Below are positions 1 through 10,710 of a stretch of DNA of 64,000 nt, in pieces (within the stretch, counting starts at the first letter, position 1; each line of letters starts with the position of its first letter). The notes beneath the pieces were generated by a model. That model was not told the origin of the DNA. It was given only the letters and a program-made list of their open reading frames with translations, and did no database searches. The DNA lies in the NCBI GenBank assembly GCA_009869945.1, contig WIXG01000320.1, forward strand, positions 25,312-89,311, written 5' to 3'. The DNA comes from Mesaphorura yosii. Lineage: Eukaryota > Arthropoda > Collembola > Poduromorpha > Tullbergiidae. The translations under genes and the position numbers were made by a program.

Positions 1-163
1 GCTTCGGCTCCGGCTCGGGTTCAGGCTCCGGCGCTGGCACTCCCATCGACTCAGGCTCCGGCTCCGCTGCAGGCTCCTCGAACGGCTCTGGTCTTGCCCT
101 TGCCTCTGCTGCTCCGAGACCAAAACCAAACACGAAGACGGCGACCAAGACTGCGAGATGCAT
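1..163 (-). CDS. Pro/Glu-rich secreted protein, N-terminal part (runs off the window)
   Basis: Reading the minus strand from the ATG at 163, the first ~21 residues are a signal peptide: a hydrophobic Val/Phe/Gly core ending in a small-residue site (GAAEA). The mature part is Pro-Glu repeats (PEPE runs) to the window edge, 54 codons in all. The 3' end is outside the window. A 5'UTR intron is likely: donor GTAAGT at 288-283 and acceptor TTTCAG ending at 190. I do not recognise the family. Low-complexity acidic Pro-rich secreted proteins occur in cuticle, mucus and antimicrobial precursors, so no function is assigned. Confidence 0.6.
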   Translation of the reverse strand, partial: MHLAVLVAVFVFGFGLGAAEARARPEPFEEPAAEPEPESMGVPAPEPEPEPEPK

Positions 164-335
164 TTGACGTTGGAAGTAGCAATTGTACGCTGAAATTCAA
201 GAGAACTGAATTAGTAACTTAAATTCAAAGCAATTATGCAATGTAATTAAGCGATCTTTAACAAATTAGTAGGGTTGTGAGGACTTACTTGGACTTGCTT
301 TGGTTATTGAATGAAGAAGGACGAAGTTCTTGTGA

Positions 336-368
336 ACTGAGTGCATGAACCCTGACGAGTATTTAAAG
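336..368 (-). promoter_or_regulatory. Core promoter (TATA-like box plus TCAGT initiator)
   Basis: On the minus strand a CTTTAAATAC box (368-359) is followed about 25 bases later by TCAGT (340-336), the arthropod initiator consensus. It lies upstream of the proposed 5'UTR intron of the Pro/Glu-rich gene. Confidence 0.5.
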
Positions 369-1192
369 GAATTCGAATCCAGGGCGCGCCCTCGTTGCGG
401 GCTGCGTGTTTTCCTTGCTGCACTGCCGAGCTGCCTTATTTTTAGCTCAACTGGAGCATCAATTTTTCCATTGACCGCTGACCCCAATTATTCGAAGAGG
501 TCAATGATCTGCTGACCTTCTTCTGCTTCTCATTAATTGAGGGCTGAATGAGTGACGAGTCATTACCTTGTTTCCTCGTTCATAATCAAACTAAATCCTT
601 GGCTTATAGCTTGTATTTGCACCGAATTCTAGATTAATCAGATTAATAGCTTCCCTGGCTTCCTCCGCTGGCCGAGGCATCATCAAGGCATTTAAATAAT
701 ATCGCGCCTTCGGCCTTGGCCTTTCAAGGGCACTCGGTTACCCTTGCAAGCGATAGCGTAATTTTTAACACGGGTTCCAAAGCATTAAAAAATACCACAC
801 CGCGGCCGCGATAAATTTTTCTTGAAAGCTAATAGATGGAATATAAGAAGAGAAACGCGAGCTGAGCCTTTGAATATTTTATGCTTACCCGCCCATATCA
901 AAGGCACATCGCATGCAAATTCCGAGCGGAGCAATTTGCTTTAATTCCAATCTCGACTCGTGGAATGACAAATGATGGCGATGTCAGTTAAAAAAATGAG
1001 ATTGCTAGTTATCTCGTTTCTCGTTAGCCGACCGACTCCAGAAAAGTAGTGCGGAGTTTTCGCCAACTCCGCAAAACGCCAAAACCTTCGCAGTCATGCG
1101 TCGCGTGTGTCCGAGTTCCTGTTCCCGTTTTGCTTGGTTCGATTTGCTCGTCCGCAATTAATTTCACAGTTTAATCAAAATTAAATACAATT
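369..1192. other. Intergenic, no gene seen
   Basis: AT-rich sequence without a convincing coding frame or RNA gene on either strand. It lies upstream of the Pro/Glu-rich gene and downstream of the GH16 stop codon. Confidence 0.5.
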
Positions 1193-2180
1193 TCAAAATT
1201 GCCACCGGTAAGCCCGAACGTAGTCGATCTCGAACGTTGGTTTTTCCCACCGGTCCGCTTCAATCGGGTCGAATGGCTCTCCACCAAAGAAATTGCCCCC
1301 AACCGCCAAATTGAGAATAATGAAAAAGTTTCGGTCGAAGGGCTGCGTGTTTCCAGTGTAAAGTCCAGGCCAGAAATTGCGGAGGAGGTTTTCTTCATGG
1401 ACGACTTGATTGTCGAGCATCCAAATCATCTTCTGGGAGCTCCAGTCGATGCTGTAAGTGTGCCACTCCTGCGAAAAGTCGTTAGGGAACTCCCGCCCGT
1501 AGCCGACCTGGCCTTTGTTGTCCCAGCTCGGCCCGTAGTGCAGAGTGCCGAGAATCTCCCACCAGCGCTGGCCCCTGTATTCCATGATGTCAATTTCTCC
1601 GGAGCGTGGCCAGCCCCCGTATGCAGACGCGGACGGCATCATCCAAATGGCAGGCCACAAATGCTTGCCCTTCGGAGCCCGGGCTCGAATATCAAATTTA
1701 CCATATAGCCAATTGGCTTTCGTCGTCATGCGCGCTGACGTGAAGGGCTTGTCGGGGTTCACACCGTCACCTGCGCCAAGGTCCAGGACAAAACATAGGA
1801 ATTAGGCGACTCCCCACGCCCAAGGATAGGACCAAGGATTGGCTTCGACTTACCCCACCATTCACGCCTGGCGGTGATGACCAGAACTCCGTTCTCTTGG
1901 CGGGCATTTTCACCGCGGTTATTCGTGTAGCACTGAAGCTCGTTGTTCCCCCAACCTAAACAAAACCAAGGTAATCTAAGGATTATTCACCAAAGACGTC
2001 AATATTTAAAGCGCGCTCGACTCTCACTGTGCGCGTTCACTCACCACTGCAGCCGAGCTCAAAGTTCCACCGATCTGCCAGATTGCCACCGTCGAACTCA
2101 TCGGACCATTCCAGCACCCAGTCGGCCTGTATGGAGCCGATCACGCCACAAAGGGCTACGGCAAGGAGAATCGCTCGCAT
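1193..2180 (-). CDS. GH16 family glycoside hydrolase (beta-1,3-glucanase type), secreted
   Basis: Three exons: 2180-2045, 1955-1854 and 1770-1193, both introns phase 1, giving 271 residues. A signal peptide (residues 1-19) leads into a compact GH16 jellyroll. The GWGNNELQ motif typical of laminarinases spans the first splice junction. The catalytic motif GEIDIME is at residues 137-143, with nucleophile Glu138, Asp140 and acid/base Glu143 all present. The C-terminal strand FIILNLAVGG is also conserved. The family cleaves beta-1,3- (or 1,3-1,4-) glucans, so the likely role is digestion of fungal, algal or plant glucan in the gut. There is no N-terminal glucan-binding domain, so it is a lone catalytic domain rather than a GNBP-type recognition protein. 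The introns argue for a resident eukaryotic gene. Confidence 0.9.
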
Positions 2181-2242
2181 TTTTGCACTCTGCAGCTTGG
2201 GAATTGCGGATTGCGAAGTACGAATTATGGATCGGTGAGGTT

Positions 2243-2252
2243 TTATTTATAT
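2243..2252 (-). promoter_or_regulatory. TATA box of the GH16 gene
   Basis: ATATAAATAA on the minus strand, about 65 bases before the proposed start codon at 2180. Confidence 0.6.
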
Positions 2253-2984
2253 GGACCACTTTGACCGATCGACCTGCTGGACCCACGGGTGAGATAACCT
2301 CGCACGTATACCAGGAGCCCGAGTCAGCCACCCTCCTGCACTTGAACATTCTTCCTGTCACTGTTACCAAGTTATTGATTGCCTGCACGACTGCACGGCC
2401 CACGCAAAACCACGAAATTGTGGCAAAACATGCCAGTCAACTGCCCCATCAATCAATGAAGTCAATCGATTCAAAATTCGGCACGATATATTTGTGATTT
2501 GCGATTTGCAATCGCGATTGGTGACCAATACTTTCCTGTCAACATCAGCGCGCTGCGCACTGTCAAATGTGAAATGTCAACTTGAGCGTGTGTGAGTGTG
2601 AACGTGCAAAAATAACTGAAAGGTGACAATCTCCAATCTCGCACGATAACAGCACGATTTAATCAACATAAATTTAAATTTGATGAATTACTTTTACAAA
2701 TGTCAAAAATAATTGAACTATTAGATTTAAATGTGAGTTAATTAGGCTGGAGGCGGAAGATTTTTGATTCTTGAGCACATTACACGAGAAGAAAAGAAAA
2801 GATGAGCATGGCATCTTGCTTTACTTTTCGCTTGGTTTGGCGCAGTTCTTCTTTATCTTTGGAGTTGCTCAGTCGTTTGTCTTTCTTGATTCAGAGTGGG
2901 TACGTCGCGCTGTAGCGGTTCGTCGGAATCCACCACGGGTTGCCTCCGTTCCCCTGTACGGCCCTGTACGGCTGTGCTCTGAAG
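2253..2984. other. Intergenic, no gene seen
   Basis: AT-rich in its first half. Short open frames on both strands look like chance. The right end shades into decayed sequence 3' of the kinase relic. Confidence 0.4.
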
Positions 2985-3313
2985 CCCCGTCTACGACGAC
3001 AAAGTTGCCGGGTTTGAGGTCAAAGTGCACCACGCCGCTTGCGTACAGAGCGTTAACGGCCAGCAGCATGTCATTCCACACGTTTGGAGGTCGAGGTACG
3101 TGAAACTCCGGCCGTTGATGCAGCCATTCCGAATGTAGTTAAGCAGGTCAGAGACCCGACCTCCATGACGATGAGCCCGAGCCCCGCGCCGTCCAGCAGC
3201 TCACTCGCGATCAGTTGCACGACGTATTTTCTGGCGGAGTCGGGGAACTGCAGCGATTTGACCACCGCCACTTCGTTCTCGAACGATTTGCTGTACGCTT
3301 CCCGCCTGCGCAT
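2985..3313 (-). pseudogene. TTK/Mps1-like protein kinase fragment, frameshifted
   Basis: The minus strand encodes two adjoining kinase pieces in different frames. The first (about 3280-3130) has the alpha-C/beta-4/hinge region, including FENEVAVVKSLQ and LGLIVMEVG. The second (3081-2985) has the catalytic loop VVHFDLKPGNFVVVDG. The HxDLKPxNF pattern followed by a hydrophobic stretch and DG resembles dual-specificity TTK/Mps1 kinases. Between them a third frame carries DLLNYIRNG..., so at least two frameshifts are needed to join them. No DFG motif follows and the glycine loop is missing. The piece is therefore broken at both ends and cannot encode an active kinase. The family assignment rests on motif resemblance only. 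Confidence 0.6.
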
Positions 3314-3419
3314 GCTCCCATTGCGTGAAGAAAGTAGCGAGTGAAGATCTCTTCGTTGTGGTCGTCCTCGTTACTTCATGGCTTTTGTCTCCTGAGATAG
3401 TCCGCCTTGAACTGAGTGC

Positions 3420-3930
3420 TCTTGGATCCAGTCCCGGATGATAGTTCAGACCAGCGCAGATTACCAGATTCAGAATCACGTACGCATTGAAACCTGTCCC
3501 AGCGCCCTTCCCAGATGGAGTCGATTAAGCGCGGCAATCGTTAATGTACCACGTGATAGAATCCTTGCCGAAATTAACTCCGACCTTGATGACGTTTCCT
3601 CGGATGGTCACGTTGTTACAGAAGAGCTTTTAATTGTTGGGCGGGGTCTTCTAACTGCCGTCCGCCTGCATGTAGTCCTGCAGATGGCTCGTGAACTCAA
3701 CTACGTTGGGGCAGATGGGGTGGATCGAGTCCACCTCCTGCGTAGGGTTCCACATGCCACCGATGCCCACTCCCGAGGTCCATAAATCGGGCTCGGGAGT
3801 ACCCAGAGTCTCGGCGTAGTCCCTCGTTTTGGCCTTGAACGCAGCGTCCCTGAGCCAACCTGTAGTGAAGTAGCCCGTGACCCATATCAGATTGCGAGGC
3901 TGTATTTTTAAATGTGAGTGCACACTTGTG
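3420..3930 (-). pseudogene. Decayed coding sequence of uncertain family
   Basis: The minus strand has protein-like stretches in several frames separated by stops: one around 3923-3651 (contains TRDYAETLGTPEPDLWTSG), then GVNFGKDSITWYIND near 3580-3540, then FNAYVILNLVICAG near 3500-3460. The last two resemble consecutive GH16 strands in the right order, but the first piece fits no GH16 element I know. It could be a dead glycosidase or an unrelated gene. No intact frame, start or catalytic motif is visible. Confidence 0.3.
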
Positions 3931-4283
3931 CAAAAAAAAATAATGGTGGCTTAGTATGTCTATGACGCATGGCCACGTACCATTCATTGATATTTACGTC
4001 TACTACTCGGAAATCTTGACAATGGTACCTAAAGCATTCTTGTTCAATGTATGAACTCCAAGCTTGTGTTGTATTTTGAGTACAAAACGGTAAGCAGAAG
4101 TTCAGGTTTATGGCTCAATTTGTCGGCTGTCACAGCACGGTATGTAGACAAGGTATCATTAATTTCTGATTAGCATACCAGTCCTCGTGTTTTTTGAGCA
4201 GCTCATTAAATTTAGTAACGCAATTGTTGTCAGACTATAACAGAAGTTCCTTTCTTCATTCATAAACTCAGTGCGTCGTTAGC
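3931..4283. other. Intergenic, no gene seen
   Basis: No supported feature between the decayed coding sequence and the Kazal gene promoter. Confidence 0.4.
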
Positions 4284-4294
4284 TATTTATATGG
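4284..4294 (+). promoter_or_regulatory. TATA box of the Kazal-type gene
   Basis: The segment CTATTTATATGG lies about 80 bases before the ATG at 4371. This spacing allows a start site near 4315 and a short 5'UTR. Confidence 0.5.
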
Positions 4295-4370
4295 AAACCC
4301 GTGACGAGTGACGAACACTGCACGTTAAAAATACAAGAACCATTCTTTCAGTTATCTTCATTCTTTAAAC

Positions 4371-4720
4371 ATGGGAGCTCCAAATACTTTAATCTGCGCT
4401 GCGTACGTGACCGTAGTCTTGGCGGTCCTTCTGCCGGGTCAGACAACCGCGTGCAGTCCAGCCCCAAATTGGAATCCTGTATGTGGAACAAACGGAGTGT
4501 CGTATCGCAACGGTGGCTATTTTTGGTGTACTGAAAAATCTCCAACCTCACGCTACCAAGGTAAGTCTCGTGTAGAAGCGAATAAATAATAGCATGAGAG
4601 TAACAAATTCGTCACCAATTCACAGACCAACCGCCGTCAACCGTCGAGATTGCCCACAAAGGAGTTTGTAAGGGACATCCTACAAAGTTCGAGAATTGGG
4701 AATATGGCCGCCCAATGTAA
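4371..4720 (+). CDS. Secreted Kazal-type protease inhibitor, four-cysteine variant
   Basis: Two exons (4371-4560 and 4626-4720, intron GTAAGT...CACAG, phase 1) give 94 residues. Residues 1-27 are a signal peptide ending TTA before the first Cys. The mature protein has the Kazal core PVCGTNGVSYRN and ends with the family's typical hydrophobic-x-x-x-KGxC segment (IAHKGVC). Standard Kazal domains have six cysteines. Here the residue aligned with C4 is Gly (RNGGYFWC in place of xNxCxxxxC), and only one Cys precedes C3. Since C2 pairs with C4 in the fold, both members of one disulfide appear to be lost together. The family inhibits serine proteases; whether this variant still does cannot be told. 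A polyadenylation signal lies at 4868-4874. Confidence 0.8.
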
Positions 4721-4867
4721 TGCCAAAACTTTTTCTTCCAAGTGCGATTTATGATTTTATTTCCCAATGACTTCGAAAAATTGAACTCAGACTAACAAGT
4801 CCCCTATCAAAGCGATATCCAAAAACAAAAAATGGAAATTTGTACATAATTCATTCATGGAAAAGAT

Positions 4868-4874
4868 TAATAAA
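4868..4874 (+). terminator. Polyadenylation signal of the Kazal-type gene
   Basis: TAATAAA about 150 bases after the stop codon at 4720, in AT-rich 3' sequence. Confidence 0.5.
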
Positions 4875-4879
4875 ATTTA

Positions 4880-6080
4880 CAAGATTTCTGTATAACTTCT
4901 TGTTATGATTTCGAGTTCATTTATTACAAGTATGGATACCCACGCTCATACTTGGTTTTACTGGCCATTATTCCACCGTTGTCTTTATTGGTCTTGTGAA
5001 TGCTAAAATTTCAATGTGTCCAAGATAAGCAGCGTTCCAGGCACGGACAAATGACGAAGCAAATGAGTTTGCAACACCGACAGAATCTTGCTCAACACCA
5101 AGAACGAACGTCAGAAACTGAACGTGTTCTTGAGAGAATTAGTTTAGACCAGTTTCACGCATGCAATTCGACCAGTCCTTCAAGAAACGGAAGGAAAACC
5201 CGAAAGTCTGGTCCGCTTGGGTACACGGACACTTTGCAAGTGAGACGGGAGAGGTCCTCATACACTGTGATAGTGGCCACTTCACCAGAGTCACCCAATT
5301 CAATGGAGCACAAAATGTTTGGACGACGGACCGTCGCATCTGGACCACGACAAAGGGTCAGCAGGATAATGGTCCAAGAAACGCTGGACAAAATGTTTGT
5401 CGTCTCTTTGACACGCACCATTTTTTCTGGCACCAAGTTTTTGCGAATGTGTGAAATGTGAAATTAATTGCAATGTAAAGAGCTTTACTTCGCTCGAGAA
5501 AGTAATCGCGCAATAAATGTTTATATTGCTTGACTCAGTCGTCAGAATCAATTTTAAATTTATGCTAAACGACCTTTGCCTTCGCCAATAAAAAGTCAGG
5601 CTTGGTTTGGTGTAGCTTTTTGTCATTGCTTTGGGCTTTGATGTATGCCGTGCGATTATCAGGCAGAGCAGCGACTATACTTATTAATAACTGATAAAGT
5701 TAGGATTAATTACTAACAAGTAGAGTCTATTTGTGTGTATTCATGTCTGGATAGAGAAATACATTACATTTGTGACTTGCACAATTTATGGTCATACAAT
5801 GTAGCAATGGCGTACAAAGGACTAATTAATAAGAATTAATTAGTAACTGAAGTCCATGTTATGTCTAAACGTTGCCGTTGCCGGCCTCTGACCGTGCGTT
5901 GGTGTTTTACAAATAAAGGGCATCCCCAGGCGGGTTTCCCTTCAGTTTCTTGAAGACCTTTGCGAACCATGGTTCCATGTACGCGACGTTAATAAACCGC
6001 ATCCAATACTAGCGGAATAGCTCCAACTAACAAAGGCTTTCCGTCAGACAACTGCTTGCACGCTATCGGTCCACCGCTTT
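4880..6080. other. No supported gene
   Basis: An open frame at 5143-5454 (+) encodes a Trp/His-rich 100-residue stretch, and an overlapping frame at 5000-5461 is also open. Neither has a signal peptide, known motif or clear splice context. I cannot support either as a gene. Confidence 0.35.
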
Positions 6081-6084
6081 GTTT

Positions 6085-6520
6085 TTAAAAGGTGGGCAAG
6101 AAATACGTATAAGTATTGGCCTTAATTGTTTGAAATTTGAAGGTAAAGCATAAAGCCACGGCGGCGTTGATCCCGGTCCCGTTTCGTAAACGACAGCCTT
6201 TTTGTGATGTCGACAGGCAATTCACCCCAACAGCGCTGTGGAGTACATCGACCAGCAAATGAATGTACGCTGGATGAAGAGCTTCGTAGTTCATGATCTT
6301 AAGGCACTTCAAGTTGGGAAGTTCTCGGGTGCGGTCTTGGCGATTCCAACTATTGCTATTGCTGACGCCGACGGACACCATGGCCATGTCTCCGTTCGCC
6401 ATCAGGCCCAAGTCGACCAGTTCCGGTGTCAGCTCGAAAATGATCTGCCTTAGTTTGTCCATGATGTCTGCATACTGGTCACCACCGGCCCACGTGACGC
6501 ATGGAGTGGCCGCATACTTA
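6085..6520 (-). pseudogene. F-box/leucine-rich family fragment
   Basis: On the minus strand, residues around 6462-6280 (DKLRQIIFELTPEL, then RELPNLKCLKI) align with the middle of the intact F-box protein at 7773-9928 (EKLRQILFLLTPQL, ELPNLRSLEI). Homology fades after the segment HLLVDVLHSAVG. There is no F-box and no C-terminal half, and the reading frame ends in unrelated sequence. It is a truncated duplicate in opposite orientation to its neighbour. Confidence 0.65.
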
Positions 6521-6772
6521 GAAGTCTCGAGAATCTGTCCATGTATTGCGACGAGTTGTGGTCACATTCCAAAGCTGGTAACGCGTGTGGCGGGCGTCTT
6601 GGCTGGAGCGCATCAGATGTGTGTACCCATTCTGCAAACGGGCGTCGCAGCGAGTTTCATTAGTTCATGTCCGGTCGCCACACACAGTGATTATCTGGTC
6701 CGCCCTCTCTTTCAGCTCAGGAAGCCAGGACCAGGGCAAGACTTACTTCTCTTTCCATTTTACTGGTTTTCT

Positions 6773-7027
6773 TTAAGAAGGCTTTCGACGGCTGCGGCTG
6801 TAAGGAGAGCCCCGACGGCCCTGCTTTAGCATTAGCACGCGGATCCTCATGCCGGTGCTGTCCTTCCGCTGCCTTTTCTTTGGTGGATGGTCAACATCTT
6901 CACCGTCACGGCCAAATGCACCTCGACTGAATTCTCCACTTCTGCTTGGGTTTAGATCTTGTTCTTGATTTTCCTGTGCCCGAGCCTGCGATCTGGTTTG
7001 CGGACTGGAGCTGGAGTCCGAGCTCAA
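6773..7027 (-). pseudogene. Possible N-terminal exon of the minus-strand F-box relic
   Basis: An 84-codon frame, rich in Ser, Arg and Gln, has a basic KKRQRK cluster resembling the basic/acidic N-terminus of the intact F-box protein (which starts MRPKKRQ). It lies upstream of, and on the same strand as, the leucine-rich fragment at 6085-6520. No splice donor is obvious, so the link is tentative. Confidence 0.3.
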
Positions 7028-7772
7028 TTTTCTTCACCTTCTGTTTATAATTTATTTACTGCCCTTGTAGTGCCTTTAGGCACAGCTTAAATACTTTAAA
7101 ACCCCGATTGCTCAGTTAATTTATTGAAAACTGTGAAATCTCGGCAGAAGTTTAAATTGGATTTTTTCAAATCCCAGATCCCAGAGCGCAAAAGAAGGAC
7201 AAAGGAATCAAGACGAGATTTCTCGTTTCATTTTCCGCATTCTGCTTCTGCACTCTCAAGGCAAGAAGGCAAAACGTGCCTCGGTTTCGGTTTCCACACA
7301 CCCGACTGGATTCCGGTATTTTCTATTTGGATTCTCAGGGCATGTAATATTAACTCAAGCTTCATGACCTTCGCCAAGTGCCAGCCACTTGTTGCACAAC
7401 TTGTTGCAGTTCGCGTGTAAATTGATTGGCGACGAATGGTAAGGGCATCTTTTCTTTGTTGGGTTACTTTGTTCTGTGTTCTTTGTGTTTTCTTGGTTTT
7501 CAACTCTCAACACCCACCATCGCGTTGGTTTTCTCATGCGAGGCAATTTGAAGGCGAAGACGATTGACTCAGACAGTTTGCGTGGACTGCCAGAGAAAGG
7601 AAATCTTTCTGATTCGCGCTGAGTGAATTAACTGCTCCTGCGTCATCTCTCAGTTAACTTATTTGCCAAATTGTGTGTCTTTTCAGCTGAAGAAGGTGGT
7701 TGGGTGAATATTAATTCATCAACTCAACTTCGGGAAGAGCAAGTCCAAGGCACCGCCACGCGCCCCATCGCG
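7028..7772 (+). other. 5' region of the F-box gene with a probable 5'UTR intron
   Basis: A donor-like GAATG|GTAAGGG near 7439 and an acceptor TGTCTTTTCAG ending at 7686 suggest a noncoding first exon. Otherwise no gene is visible. Confidence 0.4.
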
Positions 7773-9928
7773 ATGCGGCCCAAGAAGCGCCAGTTGTCCA
7801 AAATTCTGCCTGATGCTGGTGATAATAGTGAAGATCACGTCGAAGATCAGCGTCACAGTGCCAATGCGAGCCAATTTAAGCGGTTAAAACCCACCGAAAT
7901 TCAAATGGCGATGGAGGAAGAATCATCAGAAGATCGCTGTCCAAAGTCACCGCCACCGGCTGCGGCAAGCGCAATGAAGAACGCTTTGGTAAGAAATTGA
8001 CGAAAACGAAATGTATACATATACCTAATCAACGTTGACGTTTACTGATTAACTGATATAATTTCCGTTTGCAGGCGCTGACCCTGATTGCTAGAGAGTT
8101 ACCAGCTGACGACCTGTCCAGGCTTCGGCGAACTTGCAAATTGTGGAACAACTTATTCATGCCCGAGCACAGACTGAAGCATCGGCCCATCATTCTGAAG
8201 AATGAATCGACCGTCGACCCCACGATGAAGAAGAACAACAACCACGCGATGAAGAATTATACCGACACCATGCGAGCAGCTTCGAGCTCTCAAATGATTC
8301 CGTTCGGACAATACACCATCCTCGACCTAACATTTGCTCGTCATTACTCCTTTAAAGACTTCTTTTCAGTTTGCGGCCGCTCCATCAACGTCCTGCACCT
8401 GAAGTCAGAATGGCACTCAAGGTTCTCGCTCGACCGAGCCCGTGGTGTCAATCTCGAAAAGTTGAGGCAGATTTTGTTTCTGTTGACTCCACAACTCGCT
8501 CAACTCTGCTTGTCTCTATGCTCGGACGGAGAATTACCGCCGATCTCGTACAAGCGCTTGAAGCAGCGACTGATCAACGAACTTCCGAACCTGCGGTCAC
8601 TCGAGATCAAATCCCCCAGTAGGGAATATCGCTCGTACTGGGATCTGTTGGCTGATCTTGTCAAGTGCGCTAGTGGACTGGAGCGCTTGTCAATCGTTGG
8701 TGCGGATTCCGCCCTAAGGCTCCAGGTACTTTCGGCATTGCGTGATTCGCCGTCGTCACCAACGCCACCATCCCGGTTCGACAGACTGAAGTCTCTGCGA
8801 GCAAACAGGTTCGACTCGGACGAACTTCGAGTGCTCATTGATTTGGCGCAACGGAAGAATTTCCCACTCCGCCTGGACGAGTTCACGATTAACATTTCGT
8901 GGGGCGGTGCCGTTGTCGCAACCGCCAATCTGCTTCACGATTTCCTCGCAACACAGGCGACAACATTGAAGACGTTCAGCACGTGCGTCGATGGCTTCCT
9001 TGGCGGGTATTTTGGCAATGACGGCGAGAAATCTCTGGTGCGATTGCCCAGAATGGGTCACCTGCGCTCATTTGCAATAAGTCGAATCACGGGATGGCCC
9101 ATCCGTCAGGGTGTGGGTAGGGTGTCCGCAGCGATGGGAATGGAATTTGGAGAGGGCTCATTGGTCAAGAACTTTCCCGCACTGACTCGACTCGCCTGCA
9201 GCCTGAGTTACGAACAAGAATACGGGGATTACGATGACGACTCCTACGACGCCGACGCCATGGCCATCGCCGACGTGGCTTGGAGAAATGATCCACGCAT
9301 AAGAGACGATCTGGCCCACGATGGAGTCACTGAACTCCAGCTCAAGCTTGAGCACGTATGGGACAGGGAGGCTTTGCTCCTGTTCTCGGACTTCTGGCCA
9401 GCGTTAACTCGTCTGGACTTGGAGCTGGCCTTCAGCTGCTTCCAACTGCTGCCCTCGCTTTGGAGCGCATGGCCCAATCTGGTCTTGCTTGACGTGACCC
9501 TTCGCCGAAGGATCCGGATCCATTCCGACGAAGAACAACCACAACTGGACGAGTTGCTCTCCGGAATACCAACCGAGAGCTTCGAAGCACTGCTAGCTGA
9601 ACTTGCAAAACTGGAATCCGAGATGGCCCTTGACCTTGACTCCATTCGTGTTCTGCTTCCCAATTACAAAACCATGGCGGGGATCAGCGATCTGAAGCAG
9701 CTGCAAGAAATTAGGCTGAATGTTGGAAATTATGCGTGCACCCTCACCGACGTCGGAGGCTACTTTGGGCTTGCGATGGCCAGCGTCCACATGCAGCGCC
9801 TGACCCTCGTGCCACGCCGAGCTGGGACGGCCGGGGTGACCCGCCCTGGCCTTGAAAATTTGATGTCAACGGAGTGCAAGAAGCTGATTCGAAGCGCGTT
9901 TGGGCCGAATGCGGTGGTCAACATATGA
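7773..9928 (+). CDS. F-box and leucine-rich-repeat-like protein
   Basis: Two coding exons, 7773-7988 and 8075-9928 (GTAAGA...TTTGCAG, phase 0), encode 689 residues. The start at 7773 was chosen because an acceptor at 7686 makes the upstream in-frame sequence untranslated leader. The first 70 residues are basic and acidic, disordered and nuclear-looking (PKKRQ). The F-box straddles the intron: LTLIARELPADDLSRLRRTCKLWNNLF, about residues 74-100. The rest has irregular leucine-rich repeats with recurring LxxL/ELPNLRSLEI units. F-box proteins recruit substrates to SCF ubiquitin ligases through Skp1, and the repeats would bind the substrate, which is unknown. Four partial copies lie within 14 kb. 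A polyadenylation signal follows at 9989-9994. Confidence 0.85.
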
Positions 9929-9988
9929 AAGCTTGTGTGTATTGTGTTTTGTTTTGTGTACCTTTTGCTAAGTACTAACTTTTGTTTC

Positions 9989-9994
9989 TAATAA
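9989..9994 (+). terminator. Polyadenylation signal of the F-box gene
   Basis: AATAAA about 60 bases after the stop codon. Confidence 0.6.
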
Positions 9995-10059
9995 ACTTTG
10001 TAACTGTTGTACTAAAATTTGCCAACTCTTGCGAGTTCCCTTGTCTTTCTTTGTTCATG

Positions 10060-10710
10060 AGCCTTCTGTTCTCCCTCACTGAGACGAATCGATCGAGATC
10101 TCCCGAAGGGGACATCTCCGGGCATCTGCTGGCTGAAATGGTGCACGCGAATGTCACTAAATTGAAGCTGTACTTACTTCTCGACTGCTGCTCGACTCAG
10201 CATCCACTGCCAGGAAAGAAGGTCGTACCCAACAGGCCGATTTTGTCATCCCTGTTGATCGCGTGGCCCGAAATCACTGCCCTGCATAATAAGCTCGGAA
10301 CTTTAGCTCCGGACGGCAAATCATGCATCCCGGTGGACCTCGGCAAAATTTTCGCAGGAGTCCACGACTCCAACTCGAGGCGACCCGAAAACCTAAAACG
10401 CAAACTGCTGAGAACCCCGCGACCCTTGACACCGGACGCCTTACGCACAATGCTGGTCAAGTACAAGCCCAAACCAAGTGACCTGCGCCAGCTGAATGAT
10501 TTTGTTCTGGATCTGGACCATCGCTGGAGTGAATACATCATCACCGATGCAGGCGTCTACTTTGGTCTGGGAATGGCTGGCTCCAAAAATTTCATGCAGC
10601 GCATTTGGCTGGAAAAGCAACCGTGTGAACGGCGACGGAATATAGGCAGACTGTCGCGAATATTTGAAGAACGCGTGCTCTCCGGATGCCGTCATCCGCC
10701 TGTAATTTGA
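10060..10710 (+). pseudogene. Truncated C-terminal copy of the F-box/leucine-rich gene
   Basis: An open frame immediately downstream of the intact gene, same strand, matches only its C-terminal part. KPSDLRQLNDFVLDL and AGVYFGLGMAG...FMQRI align with ISDLKQLQEIRLNV and GGYFGLAMAS...HMQRL. It lacks the F-box and the first two thirds of the protein, and the upstream part of the frame overlaps the parent's 3' end. It is probably an unequal tandem duplicate. The frame is open over about 215 codons, so a translated C-terminal fragment cannot be excluded. Confidence 0.6.

Noticed and set aside
1199-1708. Long plus-strand open frame opposite GH16 exon 3
   Set aside because: It is antisense to a clear catalytic exon with no motif or start context.
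3651-3923. UDP-glycosyltransferase fragment (PNVVE segment)
   Set aside because: The resemblance is limited to a few residues and lacks the UGT signature.
5000-5461. 153-codon plus frame
   Set aside because: Two overlapping frames are open, neither with motifs or splice context.
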